From Dipylidium caninum (lineage: Eukaryota > Platyhelminthes > Cestoda > Cyclophyllidea > Dipylidiidae), in the NCBI GenBank assembly GCA_017562135.1, contig QEYB01000448.1:434001-498000 (forward strand): DNA of 64,000 bases, written 5' to 3'. The notes under the pieces were generated by a model. It saw only the letters and a list, made by a program, of their open reading frames with translations, was not told the origin of the DNA and did not search any database. Of the stretch, positions 36,674-49,335 are shown piece by piece (positions within the stretch are counted from its first letter, which is position 1; each line of letters opens with the position of its first letter). A program made the translations under genes and the position numbers.

Positions 36674-37284
36674 CAGTGGAGGACTCCGTGGACCGAATCA
36701 CGGGTCTCTGTGTGACAGACGAAAATTCCTCCTTCTCTCTGTCACCACGCGGACCGGTTACGCCTAATATGACAAAAAGGAGAGACGACAGCGAGGATTT
36801 TTCCACTCGCTTTGTCCCAAGCTCCGGCGGTGCCAGCTTTCTGAGAAAGTCCGCTCCCCACGGCTGTGGGAACGCAGAGGTTGGTGCTCTCGTCTTCTGC
36901 CTCCAAAGTGTCTTAAAGGCGAGGGTTTCGCGGCCCTTGAAAAAGTGGGTGTGAGCTGCCCACTTCACACTCCGAATGTGAGAAACCCTGGTGTCGAGAG
37001 CAGCAGTGGAGGACTCCGTGGCCCGACTGGAGGGTCTCCTTGCGCCACTCGGACTGGTTATGCCTCACACGACGGAAGAGAAAGACGATTTGCACGCATG
37101 CCAGCGAGGAATTGTCACCACGGTTTGTCACAAGCTCCGGTGGTGTCAACTCTCCCGGAAAGTCGCCTTCTCACCGCTGTCGAAGCGTAGAGTTTGGTGC
37201 TCTTGCCTTCTGCCCCTTTTGCTTGAGGAAGTGGGTGTGAACTGCCCACTTCACACTCAGCATGTGACAAATTCTGATGTCGAG
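36674..37284. repeat. Diverged tandem duplication, unit about 330 bp
   Basis: The first copy starts at cagtggaggactccgtgg (36674) and the second at the same words (37004), an offset of 330. Further shared words in the same order include gactggttatgcct/gaccggttacgcct, caagctccgg, gaaagtc, gtttggtgctct/gttggtgctct, cttctgcc and gtgggtgtgaactgcccacttcacactc with one change. The second copy ends near 37284. Identity is partial, with indels. Neither strand gives a recognised protein, so I treat it as non-coding duplication. Confidence 0.7.
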
Positions 37285-38154
37285 ATGAATCACTGCCGAA
37301 AGAGACTTTCTCATGTGGCAGCATACGAAAACGACCACATGGGCAACCTCGAGAACGTCAGGTCTCCCTTCCGACCTCGTCTCCCCTGAGGACTCTACTT
37401 CCCTGGTCTCTACTCCGTCTGGCGCACTTTTTACCCAAGGCCTTGTCAACACACTCGTCGCAGTTATCACCGGAAATTGATCGAATAACCAGTCTTCGAA
37501 TCGTATTTTGGTCTAATGTAAACGAGAATACGAGAACGTGTACACAAATGAATGCGGGAAATGCTATGGTAAACAAAAAACCCGGCACAATTTTCATTGA
37601 AGTCCCTCGCACGTATAACGCTACCGGCCACTGCGACTGTGACGCTGTCGGTCCTCTCGAAGGCCTCTTTTGTCTTCGCAATTTTAAACAGCCTATGCCG
37701 GAGTGGATGAAGAGTTCCAAGCTGGACTTTCCAACGCCCCAGTGGATGTGATTTCATGCAGAAGTTGGGTCTTTGAGGCGGTGGGAAACCGCCGGGCAGA
37801 TCCGAGGCCTCTGGTCCATCGCTGTTCGTTACAAAGTGGGAGGAGGCGTGTTGACAGATGCGGGAAGAAGGCCAAAAGAGAAAATGCTGTGCGGGAATAG
37901 ACACACATAACTCACATCCATTCTAGCGTCTGCACCCCCGCCCACCGCCTTCCCCCGACCCCGCCGTTGAACAGAAGCTCTCGTACGCTGACTCTGGAAG
38001 GTTACATTTCGCTACCTGCCAACCGGCTTTAGGCTGAGTCGCGTCGGAAAATCTGTACCTCGGCTACAGCACTCTCACAAAAAAATAATAATAAATAAAT
38101 AAAGGAGGCAGAGTAGAGTGAATATTTGCAATGGACTTTTGATGTTTGAGGCAT

Positions 38155-38160
38155 TTTATT
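38155..38160 (-). terminator. AATAAA after an orphan open segment
   Basis: Minus-strand AATAAA 24-29 bases downstream of a TGA that closes an open frame at 38184-38442. The arrangement resembles a 3'-terminal exon, but the rest of such a gene was not found. Confidence 0.35.
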
Positions 38161-38183
38161 CCATGCAAAGGGAGTGGACGTTG

Positions 38184-38442
38184 TCACGACGGTAGTTGGA
38201 CAGGACACACCTCGACTGTTGCGGCAAGAAGCCGCTCATTTGGGGGAGGATGAGCGTCTGGACGAGGAGAATGCAAATGTGGTGGGGTTTCGGGATAGTC
38301 CTGACACAAATAAAGGAAGGAGGGATTTTCGTACACCTCCATGGGTAACGGTTGGGCAACAGTTGTCGGATTGCACATTTTCTCGGGTGTCGGCAACTTG
38401 AAAGCCCAGTCTACCTCCAGTCTCGTAGGCGTGGGGCGTCAT
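38184..38442 (-). CDS. Possible 3'-terminal exon of an unidentified minus-strand gene
   Basis: Two overlapping minus-strand frames are open here. One reads through PTPEKMCNPTTVAQPL, then VYENPSFLYLCQDYPETPP, and stops at 38184. The other reads GGRLGFQVADTRENVQS and stops at 38236. Possible acceptors are ccag and ctttcaag. The first frame has the Pro/Tyr-rich look of a cytoplasmic tail and is followed at once by AATAAA. No upstream partner exons with a family signature were found between 38.5 and 46 kb, so this is an orphan segment. Confidence 0.3.
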
Positions 38443-41400
38443 TACCTGGCCCCCGTCAGATATATGGTCTTCCTAAATCGAGATCTGTCTGAATTTGGAC
38501 TACACTTTAGGTTTTAACGCTGTGTCCGCCCTGTTTTGCGCCGGTTGAAAGGCACTTTCCTCCGCCATGGTGCCACACATAACCAACCGGGTCGGTGTAT
38601 GATACTTTGTTTAAAACACTTTAGCTGTGAAAAAACTCTTTTCCCCTCAAAACTGCACAGGGATATGCCTCAATCGGGCCGAGTCGTGTGGGTGGTCGGC
38701 CGGTGGAGGGGAAAAGCGTGCGAACACAACGTCTCCAGGAGAGTCTGGTGGGGAGAACGACGAGATTCGACGGTTATACTGCCGCCTTGAGGGTTTATTA
38801 GGATTTTGGGTTAAAAGAGTGAACGAGTTCTCTGGCAACGGCTGCCAGACGGCAGTCCAAGTTGCCTGAATTCCCGACAGTTGTGTTGAAAGGTCACAGA
38901 CAGTAACTTCAAATTTAGACGATTTTTGGGGGAGAAAAGACAAAGCGAATATTAGTTGTCCTTCGAGTGGTAAGAAGTTGACTCGCAAGCAACTTTTCCA
39001 CCGAAAAGTCTAGCGGGTCTAGCCATTGCTCACTAACTGGCTGTCGACCTTTCGTCGCATGAACTGGCAGTGAAAATACCGAGGTAGCGCAACAGTGAAG
39101 TCAATTTTAGACGAGTGACACTCATAAAATGAGGTTAAAATTGCGCAGAGTCATGAGCTGTGTCCATTTTTTTTCTGAGTTTTGAGGCGAAAATGAGACG
39201 AGAGCATTCCTTATCCTCTCATGTAACACTCCATAATTAAACGTGACACTTCATCAGACAAGCACAGGCTGATACACACCAAGATTACTGCCAGCCAAAA
39301 AAAGGGGAAGAAAAAAGTGAGGAATGTGAAAAATGCTAGCAAGACAGGCGAGTGTGTGAATGGGACGATATTAACTTCAACCGGAGGCGGCTAATTTTCG
39401 CGAGTTAAGTGAAGAATGTGTTTATAATGGAGGCGCTATTGCGAGACAGACGATGCTCAACATTCCAAAATAACGGAATTCCGCTGCACTGAAACGGTGC
39501 AGGCTTCAAATGATAAAATTTTTCACGAAGCAGTCCATGTCATATACTACTCATATTCTATTGAGCGTCCTGCCTGGCTATTGGTGTCGGATTAAACCAG
39601 AGGGGGAAACCAAGGAGGTGGGAAAACAAGTCACATTTCTCACTTCATAGTCTCGTCTACTTAAGCATTAATCCATGAGTTTGTCTTAACTAGAAACAGC
39701 TTTGTTCACCAATCGTTGCTAATGATATTTTAACTTCTGTGCATACAAATTCACGTGGGTGGAGAAAGCCCTGGCGGCTGTGGGGCGTCTGCGGCCAGGC
39801 CGAATACTCCAATGAGGGAGGAGAGATTGCCTTGAAGCGGGGCCGTCAACTGACAGGTAAAACATTTAAAACGTCACTTAAAAGTATGAAGTTGCGCGCC
39901 TTTTTCAGCGTGTCAATTATGAATGGGTAGGAGTTTCGCTAGTAAAAACACCAAGAGGAGACACTGCGCATCCAACATTTCCAATAGGACTGGCGACCAA
40001 AGGTGCTCTTGTCCATAGGAACCTACGTCGCCTGGTTTTTACACGAGCAATTAGCCTTTCATTAACTGGTGCCTCATATCGCTTCTTTTATAGCCTCTTC
40101 ATACAGAATGCCTTCAAGGCGAGGCAGACGTTCAGCAGCGAAGGGGAAAAAAGCCCCACAAAGCGTAGTGCTACCCAGAGGAACAAATTGAAGAGAAAGT
40201 GAAAGAAAGACCACTTTTTGTTCATTCACCCGGGCTGCGAGGACGTCTTCGCTGCGGAGGCAAAGGCGCCGGGAGTTTAGCGCCAAAGGACGATTTATCT
40301 TCGTCTTTCGTCCAAAATACCTTAGTTAAGGAATTATCTACCAGCCGACCGATGTGGTGGACGATGGGTTAAGAATTGTGAACTACCGTCGAAATGCGAA
40401 AGGAGTGGATTCTTTCGCTGCAACGTTGGCCGGAAGGGATGCCGGCCTTTGCCTATTCCCCCCCCCCCCCAAAATGAATGCCTTTTCCTCAATTCTAAAG
40501 TACACATTTGAAACACTCGCCCTTCCAGAGTGGTGCTGCCACACCCTTCCACTTTGCCAAAGGCATACACCACGAAATGTAGAAGTGAAGGGTAAATAGT
40601 CATGTCATGAGCAAAAAAACGAACCTCACCCCTCTTAAAAGATGGGAGGAAGAAGTGCAATTAGTAGCCGACGGGATCTTTCAGTTCTAAGGCAAGGTGA
40701 TTGCGGTGGACGCCGAATGACTGGATGGAATAGCTAAGCTTGTCAACGTTTCTAGTGAAGGGTTGACAGTCTAATCGAGCGTTCGGCAAAAGACGGACCG
40801 CGATTTCGAGCGGGGGGGGGATTTTCTTGAGGGATTTGGGAAAGCGGTCGACCAGGCCACGACGCCTCCGAGACGGCGTAGAAAACGGAACTCTTCGACT
40901 AGTGACGCCTTCCTCGGCCTCCTCGGGAGTGCACGGAGGTTCAAAGGAGGCGACACGACACTTTGAAGGGACAATTTGTGGCGAGGAGAGTTGTTAACAC
41001 TCACATCACCCGCAGGTAGCAATGAAACCGAGTCATCATTTGTCCCGGTCGGTCTCACTGTGTCCAGAGAAGGTTTTGTTTTTTACTCCGAATTTATTGA
41101 AAGCTTTTTTATTATGCTTAACGAATATGTTGGAAAGTGATTACTCACACTAATTAGAGGACTACGGATCATGAAAAATCTGGAAGGGAGGCCGGTGGAA
41201 GGGTGAATTTAGCACACCATGTGAAAACCACTACAAAAAGAGAAGAATTTTTGACTAAATCGTCCCCATTACAGCAGGCCACATGAAACAAGACGCTTTT
41301 CAAGCTTTTCTGCATAGCTTCACCAATGTCCTCGTCAGGAGTTTGCATTTCTTCCCAAATAAAAGGGAGGAGTTAGAGAAGTTGGCTTCCAACATTGTTG

Positions 41401-44400
41401 AAAGCACAATTTCTCAAAAATCTAAGGCAACTTTGATGAAAGCAGTTAACGTGAAGTGTGGAACGGAGGGAGGGAAACTTTATGGCTCACTTTGATTCAG
41501 TGGCCAAGCCTCTAACCTGTACGACTTCGGCCAAAGCAAGCGCAATTGTTCTCGCAAATAGTCCTGTTACCCTGTTACCGTCCGCCAAAAGGGCAAATTG
41601 GGGAGGAAATGAAACCAAATTTTGAAAAAATCGTCAGAGTATGTCTCCAAGATTCACTGATAAATTTATTTCTCTTTCCTCTAATGACGATTTCCCCACT
41701 TGCCTTGGAGAGACAGCGTCAAGCAATGGAAAAGGCGGCGGTGCAGGTGGACAAACTACTTATTACTGTTTAAGTATTTGGACCTATCCGAGCCGAGTAG
41801 TGTGACTCGTGGCTTCAAATCAACCGACTTAATTAAGGACTGAGACGTGGCTACCGCACACCTTAAGCCAACACGCAATAAAGGTAAAAAATGTCCAACA
41901 TGATGCTATGCATTTTGAACAATAATCTTATAAAATGCGCGGATTCGCCCGGATCCGACTGTTGGACAGTCAAATTTATTTGATGGCAAGGTGGATGTCA
42001 CCCTATCCCTCCTGACAAATGAAGTAGATTGCAATTGGGAGTTATTGCGTAGAAAATTTCAATGGTCCGAGCACGGAGAAGAGTCAGAGTCAGCATGTCG
42101 CCAAGACAATAGATTAAAATGCTTTCAGTGATTACCCCACAACGCGTGCCTGGGACGTGAAATAATGAACCCTTCTTTTATTTTATTCTACATTTTGTTC
42201 CCTGACTCCATTACCTTATTGCTGTCAGCCCGATATTCTCCATTCCTCCGGCTGTAATTTACACGCTGCTTCGGTTCGGCCGGAATTATTAGGTGGCAAT
42301 GGGCAGAAGTCAGCGAGCCGATTGTTTGTGAAGTTACTTCACTCGAAAATTACAGGGTGCTGTGACTGCCCATCATGAAGGTTGCCTTTTCAAAATCAAT
42401 TCAAACTCAAGCTCAAGCATAATTACATGCTTAGGGAAGAGGACTTAGTACAAAGGCTAATAATTACTGCTTCAGCAGGTGGGCAAGACGATTTTACCGA
42501 AGGAATGTGGTCTACGGGCCAATGAAGTGACCAAATTGCTGAAGCACGGTGGAGTGGCAGTTTGGAGGAGTCGTTTAATAAAAAATTACCAGTAGGTGCA
42601 ATGAAGTCGGTGGTAATAAAAGTGCTCGGTCTGTCCAGAATGCTTATAGGTAATTAAAAGAAGTAGATAGCACTAGAATGTCTGGTTCACTTGTGGTAGT
42701 TTGCTGTGACTTTATGAGGGATTTTGGTTTCATGGTTAACCGTGGCCATTTGATTTTTACCACATGGTAAATGTGGAAGATTGGCAATATATGCGAGGAA
42801 ATCAATTTGGGGTTAATGACAAAGCAAAGGTGCAAGCCCGTTGCTTCGAGCAAGAGTTCTACCACAAAGAGTCGCACACAGTATAAGGAAAAATGAACAT
42901 ACCCTTGCCTTGGTTGATTACCGGTGAAAAGCGGCATAGTCCTGAAGGGGAAGGATCGAGCAGAGGCTTCTGGAGGCGGCGATATCGTGTCCCAACTGCT
43001 TGTCGGTGGACGGCGCTGCTGATTGGCCAATCGGCGACGAGGCGTCACCCGATTGGCTCAACGCCTCCTCGCCGGGACCACATCCGATGCGCCTCAACTG
43101 CGGCAATAATCGCCCCGCTTTAAGGCGGTGAGGCCCAGCTTTGACCACGGGACACCCACCAACTCCCTAAGTCAGATATATCACAGTGTGAGCATTCTCG
43201 TTGTATGCTTTTTTAACACAAGAAACCGAGGAGGAATTGCTTTAATGCGAAAGGATTTAAGTTCATTAAAACACATATACACACCCTTTACGAGTAAATA
43301 AATAATCCGGTGAATCAGAACAGGAAATGCTAAGATCAGATTATTATTAACAACCAGTGAAACTTCCGGTTAAGAAAGTACGGTATAGCTTTTGACGTTA
43401 CTGCCCTTTAACCTAACTAGGAAACCTTAAAATAACGGTCACAATTTTTAGATGCTCTCCCATTGTTTTGGCCACTATACTTGTTAAGAATGCTTGAATC
43501 ATAACATATTCCTAGGTCATTTGGTGGAATATGTCATGCAACAGACAAATGAGAGGAGAATTTTTCCATTAAGGCTTTATTGTAAGTAAGGTACTCCCTT
43601 GGTTTTACTAATGTCAACGTGTATTCACGTCTTCTTCTGCGACGTAGGTACCACAGGTCAAATTCCTGTTCGACCTTTCGTTAAATAGACAAGAGATGCA
43701 TAAGTTAACGCACTGAAAGATTGTATTAAATTTGTGCGTAAACATAAATACGTTTAGTCGAAGAAAAGGGTTCATTTGCACCCGGCACATCTCGGATAAG
43801 CAAGCCAAGGTGACGGATCATTTTTGCTTTTTGGACTTACAACAAAGTGGAGGACACTTTGTAGGGTGCTGCATGGTCAGACGGGGTGCGTCCCCACGCA
43901 CCGCAAGTTGTCTTTGTGGTGCTACGAAGTTAATGTCTTCTCAAGTGCACAGTCACCGTATATATCCCATTAATCAAGACATGTGACACATGGATTAGAA
44001 GGTAAACACAAATTTCTCTACCCTCTGCAGTGCATGCAGTCATTTCCTGAAAGGACTCACCGCCTTAACATCCGTTATGCGGTGTACAGGGTCTTGAAAT
44101 TGTTAGAACAAATTTTTGCCTAGGAGCTCATCAAAGGATAGAAGCTCCCTCGGCACTTAGCACCAATTTTAAAAGCTCGGGGACTTTGCAAAAAATGCTC
44201 CCCCGTGGAAACCTGAAGAGTGGGAATAAGAATGGTCTGAACGTTGATAGAGGAGAAGAATTAGATGGAAGAGACAAATCTTTCTCAAATGATAGTTCTC
44301 TTGTGAATTACTGGATGGACTAGTGGAAAAATGTTAAATGCGGTTGATCGCATGAAAATTGGCGAACAACTAGAAAACACTTTTAACCTCTTGTGGGATA

Positions 44401-46672
44401 AAAAGGGGCTTTATCATCCATTAATATGATATAATATAGCGATGCATGCTTCAATTCGCACTTGTAAATCACTTTACTCTTCCGCGTATGTGCAAGTTTC
44501 GATTCTTGGCAAAAAGAGACTTTTTATTAACTTAAGAGAGACTGGGAAAACTGTAGTAACTTCCCCATTCTTCTACTTACGCGTAACAAGTCTATTTGGA
44601 GGAAGAGGATTTAGCATCAGCGTACGCAAAGAGCTCGTTGGCTCCACTAGTCTCGAAGGCCGAAATGTGTCGCTCGAAGTTACACCGAAAACTGACTGAA
44701 TTCACTCTACGTGTCTGTATCAGCTAAGATTTCTCCACAGCATTAGAATCGAATTAACTTAGTCATGAAAAAATATGAAATATGGAGTAAGTCAAACAAA
44801 GAGAGGAAAATAATCGCAAGTTGGCAGAAATAAAGTAATATCAACTCCTTGTTTAAACAACATGAATTACGGTCCTGATTCGGCTGAGTATTTGACATAT
44901 AAGGTGGGATTTTGGATGTACGAGTACTACTTACAAGAGAATGCTTATCAGGAAAGAAATTTTTATTCATGAGTCCAATACGGGATGGTGATGTCCTGTA
45001 AGTACTAAAAATTACTGTGATTGACGGCCAAAGGCGGTAAGACATTATAAGCACAATGGCTAATGTCATTCACTCTGAGAATAGGGTAACGGGGACTTAA
45101 AAACCCGCTTCCATAAAATAAGCATACGTGTATTACATATCTTTCTATATCTTTCTTGCATTGCTCCTGGCTCGGCCCGTCACCAGACGGCCGAATGCTC
45201 CACTTCCCGTGGGAACTGAAGTTAACGGCTTGACAGGACCAAAGCTGTGAATGACAATTTTGATTTGCAGAAAAAATGAGTCTTCTAAGTGAAGTGTGTT
45301 TTGGAAAACCAAAGTCTTACTGGGATAATAATAGTCCACTTAGGGTAATGTATTAAATGGATGGATTTTCTAATTGAGTCACATGTCAAAACATTATCCG
45401 TCTAAATAAAACATTCGGAAAGGATACAGAACAATCTGCCTGTTCGATCCTGGTAAACTAAGTGCGGCATACTAGTTAGTCGGTTTTTATGGCACGGTTT
45501 TAGATGTGTTTCAAATTCGTGAGATTCCTATACGGACCTCACAGCTTTACTGCTTGGTGCATAAATAGTAACACATTAGAGCAAATATAGTCTTTTTAGC
45601 ATAGGCATTCATTCCTAGGGCTATATGACGTGCTGAGGAAGGTAGTCGTTCATTATGAAAGTATTCCTCTAACACAGTGCCGGTTTTTTGTGAAGGAAGT
45701 GGAAAATTGTTCATTTGGATAAAGTTTCCAGTTAATACTGCTGAGTTCAACGCCCCAAATATTTCGTAACACCATTTAAGGCAATAAGGGAGTAATAAAT
45801 TTGGACACGTCGAGTCGATTACGACGCCAACAGGGAATAAAATGGGAGCGAAGAATAATGGTTAATATCTGAGGGAAGAATTGTGTGACGATTTGACGGT
45901 TACATGTATTTCTATAATTAGAGATAACAAATTTTCAGTAATTTACGCTGAATGACCTCAGGGAAACCCCAATTTTGCCACTTTACATATGTGGTTAATT
46001 TCATTTCTTGTATTATGCCAATTGTGACTTACAAGTCAGCTTATTGCTCAAAACCATTATTATAAATAACAAGAACCTTAAGTATTTAAGAAATGAATTG
46101 GATGGCACAAGGTCTCGTTGTTTTATAAATTTTATTTGGTTTAGCTGTTTTGTTGTGGACACTAATTTAAAAAAGTGCACGTGTTTTCGCTCCATTAATG
46201 CAACAGCGCAGCAAAAGTAACAAAACACTTTTCCTGCACTTGACGCATAAGCCAAGAAAAATTTTGGCTTATATTTCGGGATATTCAGAGTCATTGTTTT
46301 TGTCTAACTTAATATGCAAGAAATTGTATGCATAGTTTACTAGCTCTGCCTATTTCATTCCAGAAACTTTGGCTAGTTTTAACAAATATCAGAATAAGAC
46401 TTGAGACATAGAATCTCATTTTCGTTACAAATTCTGGTGTCTCTATGAGAATAAACGTAACCTACTCTGCAAGATACCCATATAGATACTTATTTGATTC
46501 CCTAGTAAATACGGTTTTCATAACAGATTTTGGTTAATATTGTAACTCCCTTTGCTGTTATGATCATTATAAATGAAACATAAGCATTATTTGTGTTTTG
46601 AAGGTAATTATTTCCCGTATTTTATCTTGGTTATTACTAACCGCCCTATTTCCCGTTTCTGGCAAATTAGAA
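38443..46672. other. Long stretch without a supported gene
   Basis: Contains homopolymers (13 C at 40458-40470, 9 G at 40812-40820), scattered short frames and a promoter-like GC-rich patch with CCAAT boxes near 43021-43060. From about 43.2 kb onward it becomes AT-rich. A minus-strand frame at 40771-41077 is open behind a good acceptor but has no recognisable content. Confidence 0.45.
43021..43060. promoter_or_regulatory. CCAAT-box cluster
   Basis: GATTGGCCAATC (43021-43032) is a perfect palindrome made of two overlapping inverted CCAAT boxes. A second GATTGGCT follows at 43051. The surrounding 200 bases are GC- and CpG-rich within AT-rich DNA. CCAAT boxes are NF-Y sites, so this resembles a promoter, but no adjacent first exon was identified. 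Confidence 0.4.
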
Positions 46673-49162
46673 ATGGCTTGCCAGGAAAAGTCCTCCCAGG
46701 GCTTTAATCTCTCATCGTCAGAAGAATACATCAAAAAGAACATAAAAGCCATAGGTTTGCACTCTTCACAAGCAAATTATAATAAGCCTCAGTCAAATTT
46801 GAATTCTCGGCCACCACTTCCACATGCAGGACTTCTGTCGAAAACGCAAACTGCCGAGGTCAGAACTGAAACTGCGCTTAAAGAATCTCCTGAAACCTCT
46901 TCAGATAGGTCCGAAATCGACCCTGAGGATAGTCTCTTCGATATTATCCCGGATAAAGAGACTCTTGCCTCCATTCTGGATGCTTACTCATCTGCCGAGA
47001 ATACTGCTCATGAAAACGAAAAGGCTGGTTTTGATATGAAAAGGTGTACTATCCCAGTGGAACATTGAAGTTATTTGGATATACAGGTTACAGTTTCTTA
47101 TACTATCATTAGTTTTTAACTGCGGAGATTAGCACTAAACCGCTAAATGTATACATTTTATATCTGTTGGTAATGATACAAACGTACTCAAAATGTTGTT
47201 ATTAGTGAATATGAAAAATTCGATGGTCACATAGAGGGTACCCAAGGATTGTGTTATAGTGAATCAAAACCCGACCCGTTGAATCTTCCTCTCGCCACGT
47301 CTTTTGGAGGTATTCTTTTAATTCAAAACGCTTTGAATATAACTTGGTTTCCATCTGCTACAATATACTTTTTCATTAAGGACCCACTGTGCGCATAGAG
47401 GAAAAATATTCGTAGCAAAAAGTAACAATAAATAACTTATACGGTAACGATTAAGGTAGCACAAGTGGTATCATTTTGATAAACAATCATACTTTGTGCT
47501 CTCCTAGAGTCGCGTAATTCGGAACCGCAGCGTGACATACTGGCGGAATGGCGATCAAAAATGAAACTAAATAAGGCTTCTGAGCCTAAACTTACTCAAG
47601 AAAGTTTACATCACAAGTCGAAGATCATGTCGCCTGAGGACGAATTAGGTCACAAATTCTCTGTTCATTTTAAACATCCCAATATCGAATCGAATCCGTG
47701 TGGACAAAATTGTCAAAATTGTGGATCAATGTTTTCCTTCCCTCGCCGAGCCCCATTTGGCAGTTATTTCAATCCTGATTATTCGGTTGCACAGATGATG
47801 GAAAATAAACCAAAGCTGACAATTACGCGATTAAGTCCGGCTCCAAGGGTGGGATTTATTTAAAATATTGCATAAGCGGCAACCACACATTTTTTTACAT
47901 TGACACGCTGCTCAACACTTTTTACTATCTGAAAGTTTGCTTATTTTACGTACTAGTTGACAGTCCTGCTTAAGGAGATTATCGAAAACGTTGTGGCCAA
48001 GATTTATGATTACGATTGTTTGGACAAAACCGGACGAAAACGCCCCACATTACTGGACACGGGAGTACAGTGCTCTCCTCCAGTAGCGAATAAACTTTCA
48101 GGGTGATCGTTTTGTGTCGATTCCATACCTTACTTTCATTTTTCCCGTTTTTGCCCCGACGGCGTTTAATAAACAAATAAATAACCAATCTCATTTCACA
48201 TCACTTTTAAGGATGTATTCACCATTAAAGTAAAAAACCGGTAAATTTCGGTGAATACGCGCATTAAACCGATGAACGCAGCCATTACTGGGTTTTGTCG
48301 TACTATAATTCTATGGGTGTAAGTGAGTTGCTTTGAACGGACCATGACCACACTATTTTGCAAACCTCTACGATTTCGCACTAACGTTTGTTCGCATTCG
48401 CATATGGGAAATTGATTGTAGACTTTGCTCGAGTGCATAGGTTCTCTGGAGCACTGTCGCACAATTAATTAAATGTTAAAATACTCTCAACCCTCCTGGG
48501 AGAATAACAGCAACTTCACACCTTTCACAATACAGTCAGTCAAAGCGGCTATCCAATCGGTCAACAGGGGTACAGTCCTCTCCGCACAACACTGCCCTTT
48601 CGCGGAGTTGCCAGACCCTCTCTTCGCCTAAACGTTCCGCCACCTGTTCTATTTCCGTACAATGCAATGCACCTTCCTCTGCATCGCTCTCCCAATCCTG
48701 CCAACCGCCTAACGCCAAAGGGGGACACCGCGTAAGATACTGTCAGGGTAGAATGACCTTTATTCATGAAACTAAGAAGGCTTTTATCCTTAGTATATCA
48801 AAACAAAGCTCATAGGACAATGCAATTTGCTTCTACGCTTGGCGACTAGGTTGAGCCACAGACAACGACACCAAATATTGAGACAGTCACCATAAGGAAA
48901 AACACTTTGAAGGCTCAAAATGATTTCTTTTTAGGTGTGCAAGTCCCAACCTTTGCGGAAAGTCTCTTGTCCGGTACACGAGCATCCTACCAAAACGAAG
49001 GCAGAGAACGTGGTAAGAGAAGAGGCGGCACCCTGGTCGGCGGTTCATTTAACTCCGGACACATCATTCACGTCGGTTTCCTCCATCCCCTCATCGCCTG
49101 AAAGTAAGTCATCTGCTTCGGCCATCCAGGCAGTCATTGGTCTAAAAAGGCGTCGCGTCTGA
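46673..49162 (+). CDS. Unknown protein, 461 residues, six exons
   Basis: Exons 46673-47043, 47206-47309, 47508-47848, 47957-48102, 48536-48731, 48935-49162 have good GT/AG sites and all phases close, which makes a real gene likely. The start MACQEKSSQ is the first Met in the open stretch; the open frame extends further upstream. The N-terminal 130 residues are Ser/Glu-rich with an acidic segment (DPEDSLFDIIPDKETL). Exon 3 carries a Cys cluster CGQNCQNCG followed by SMFSFPRRAPFGSYFNPDYS. Exon 4 has a helical LTVLLKEIIENVVAKIYDY. Exons 5-6 are Ser/Pro/Gln-rich and the protein ends in GLKRRRV, which could be a nuclear localisation signal. There is no signal peptide or membrane span. I do not recognise the family. 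It is convergent with the AF9/ENL gene. Confidence 0.65.
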
Positions 49163-49335
49163 AATTTCCTAAATAGACTTTTCCGTGTTTTCAGTAGTCT
49201 TTAATAGACCATCAAAACAATACTAAAATATCCAAACTTGAGATTATGGCCACATACTTGAGTTAGGAGTTGTTTTACAAAAAGACCTTCCAAAGAGTTC
49301 CAAATATTTTAAAATTAATATCGCGTTGCCTAGAT

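Noticed and set aside
36264..36968. 234-codon minus-strand ORF
   Set aside because: Runs through (GGT)n and (CA)n microsatellites (Thr and Val/Cys runs) and part of the tandem duplication; open by composition.
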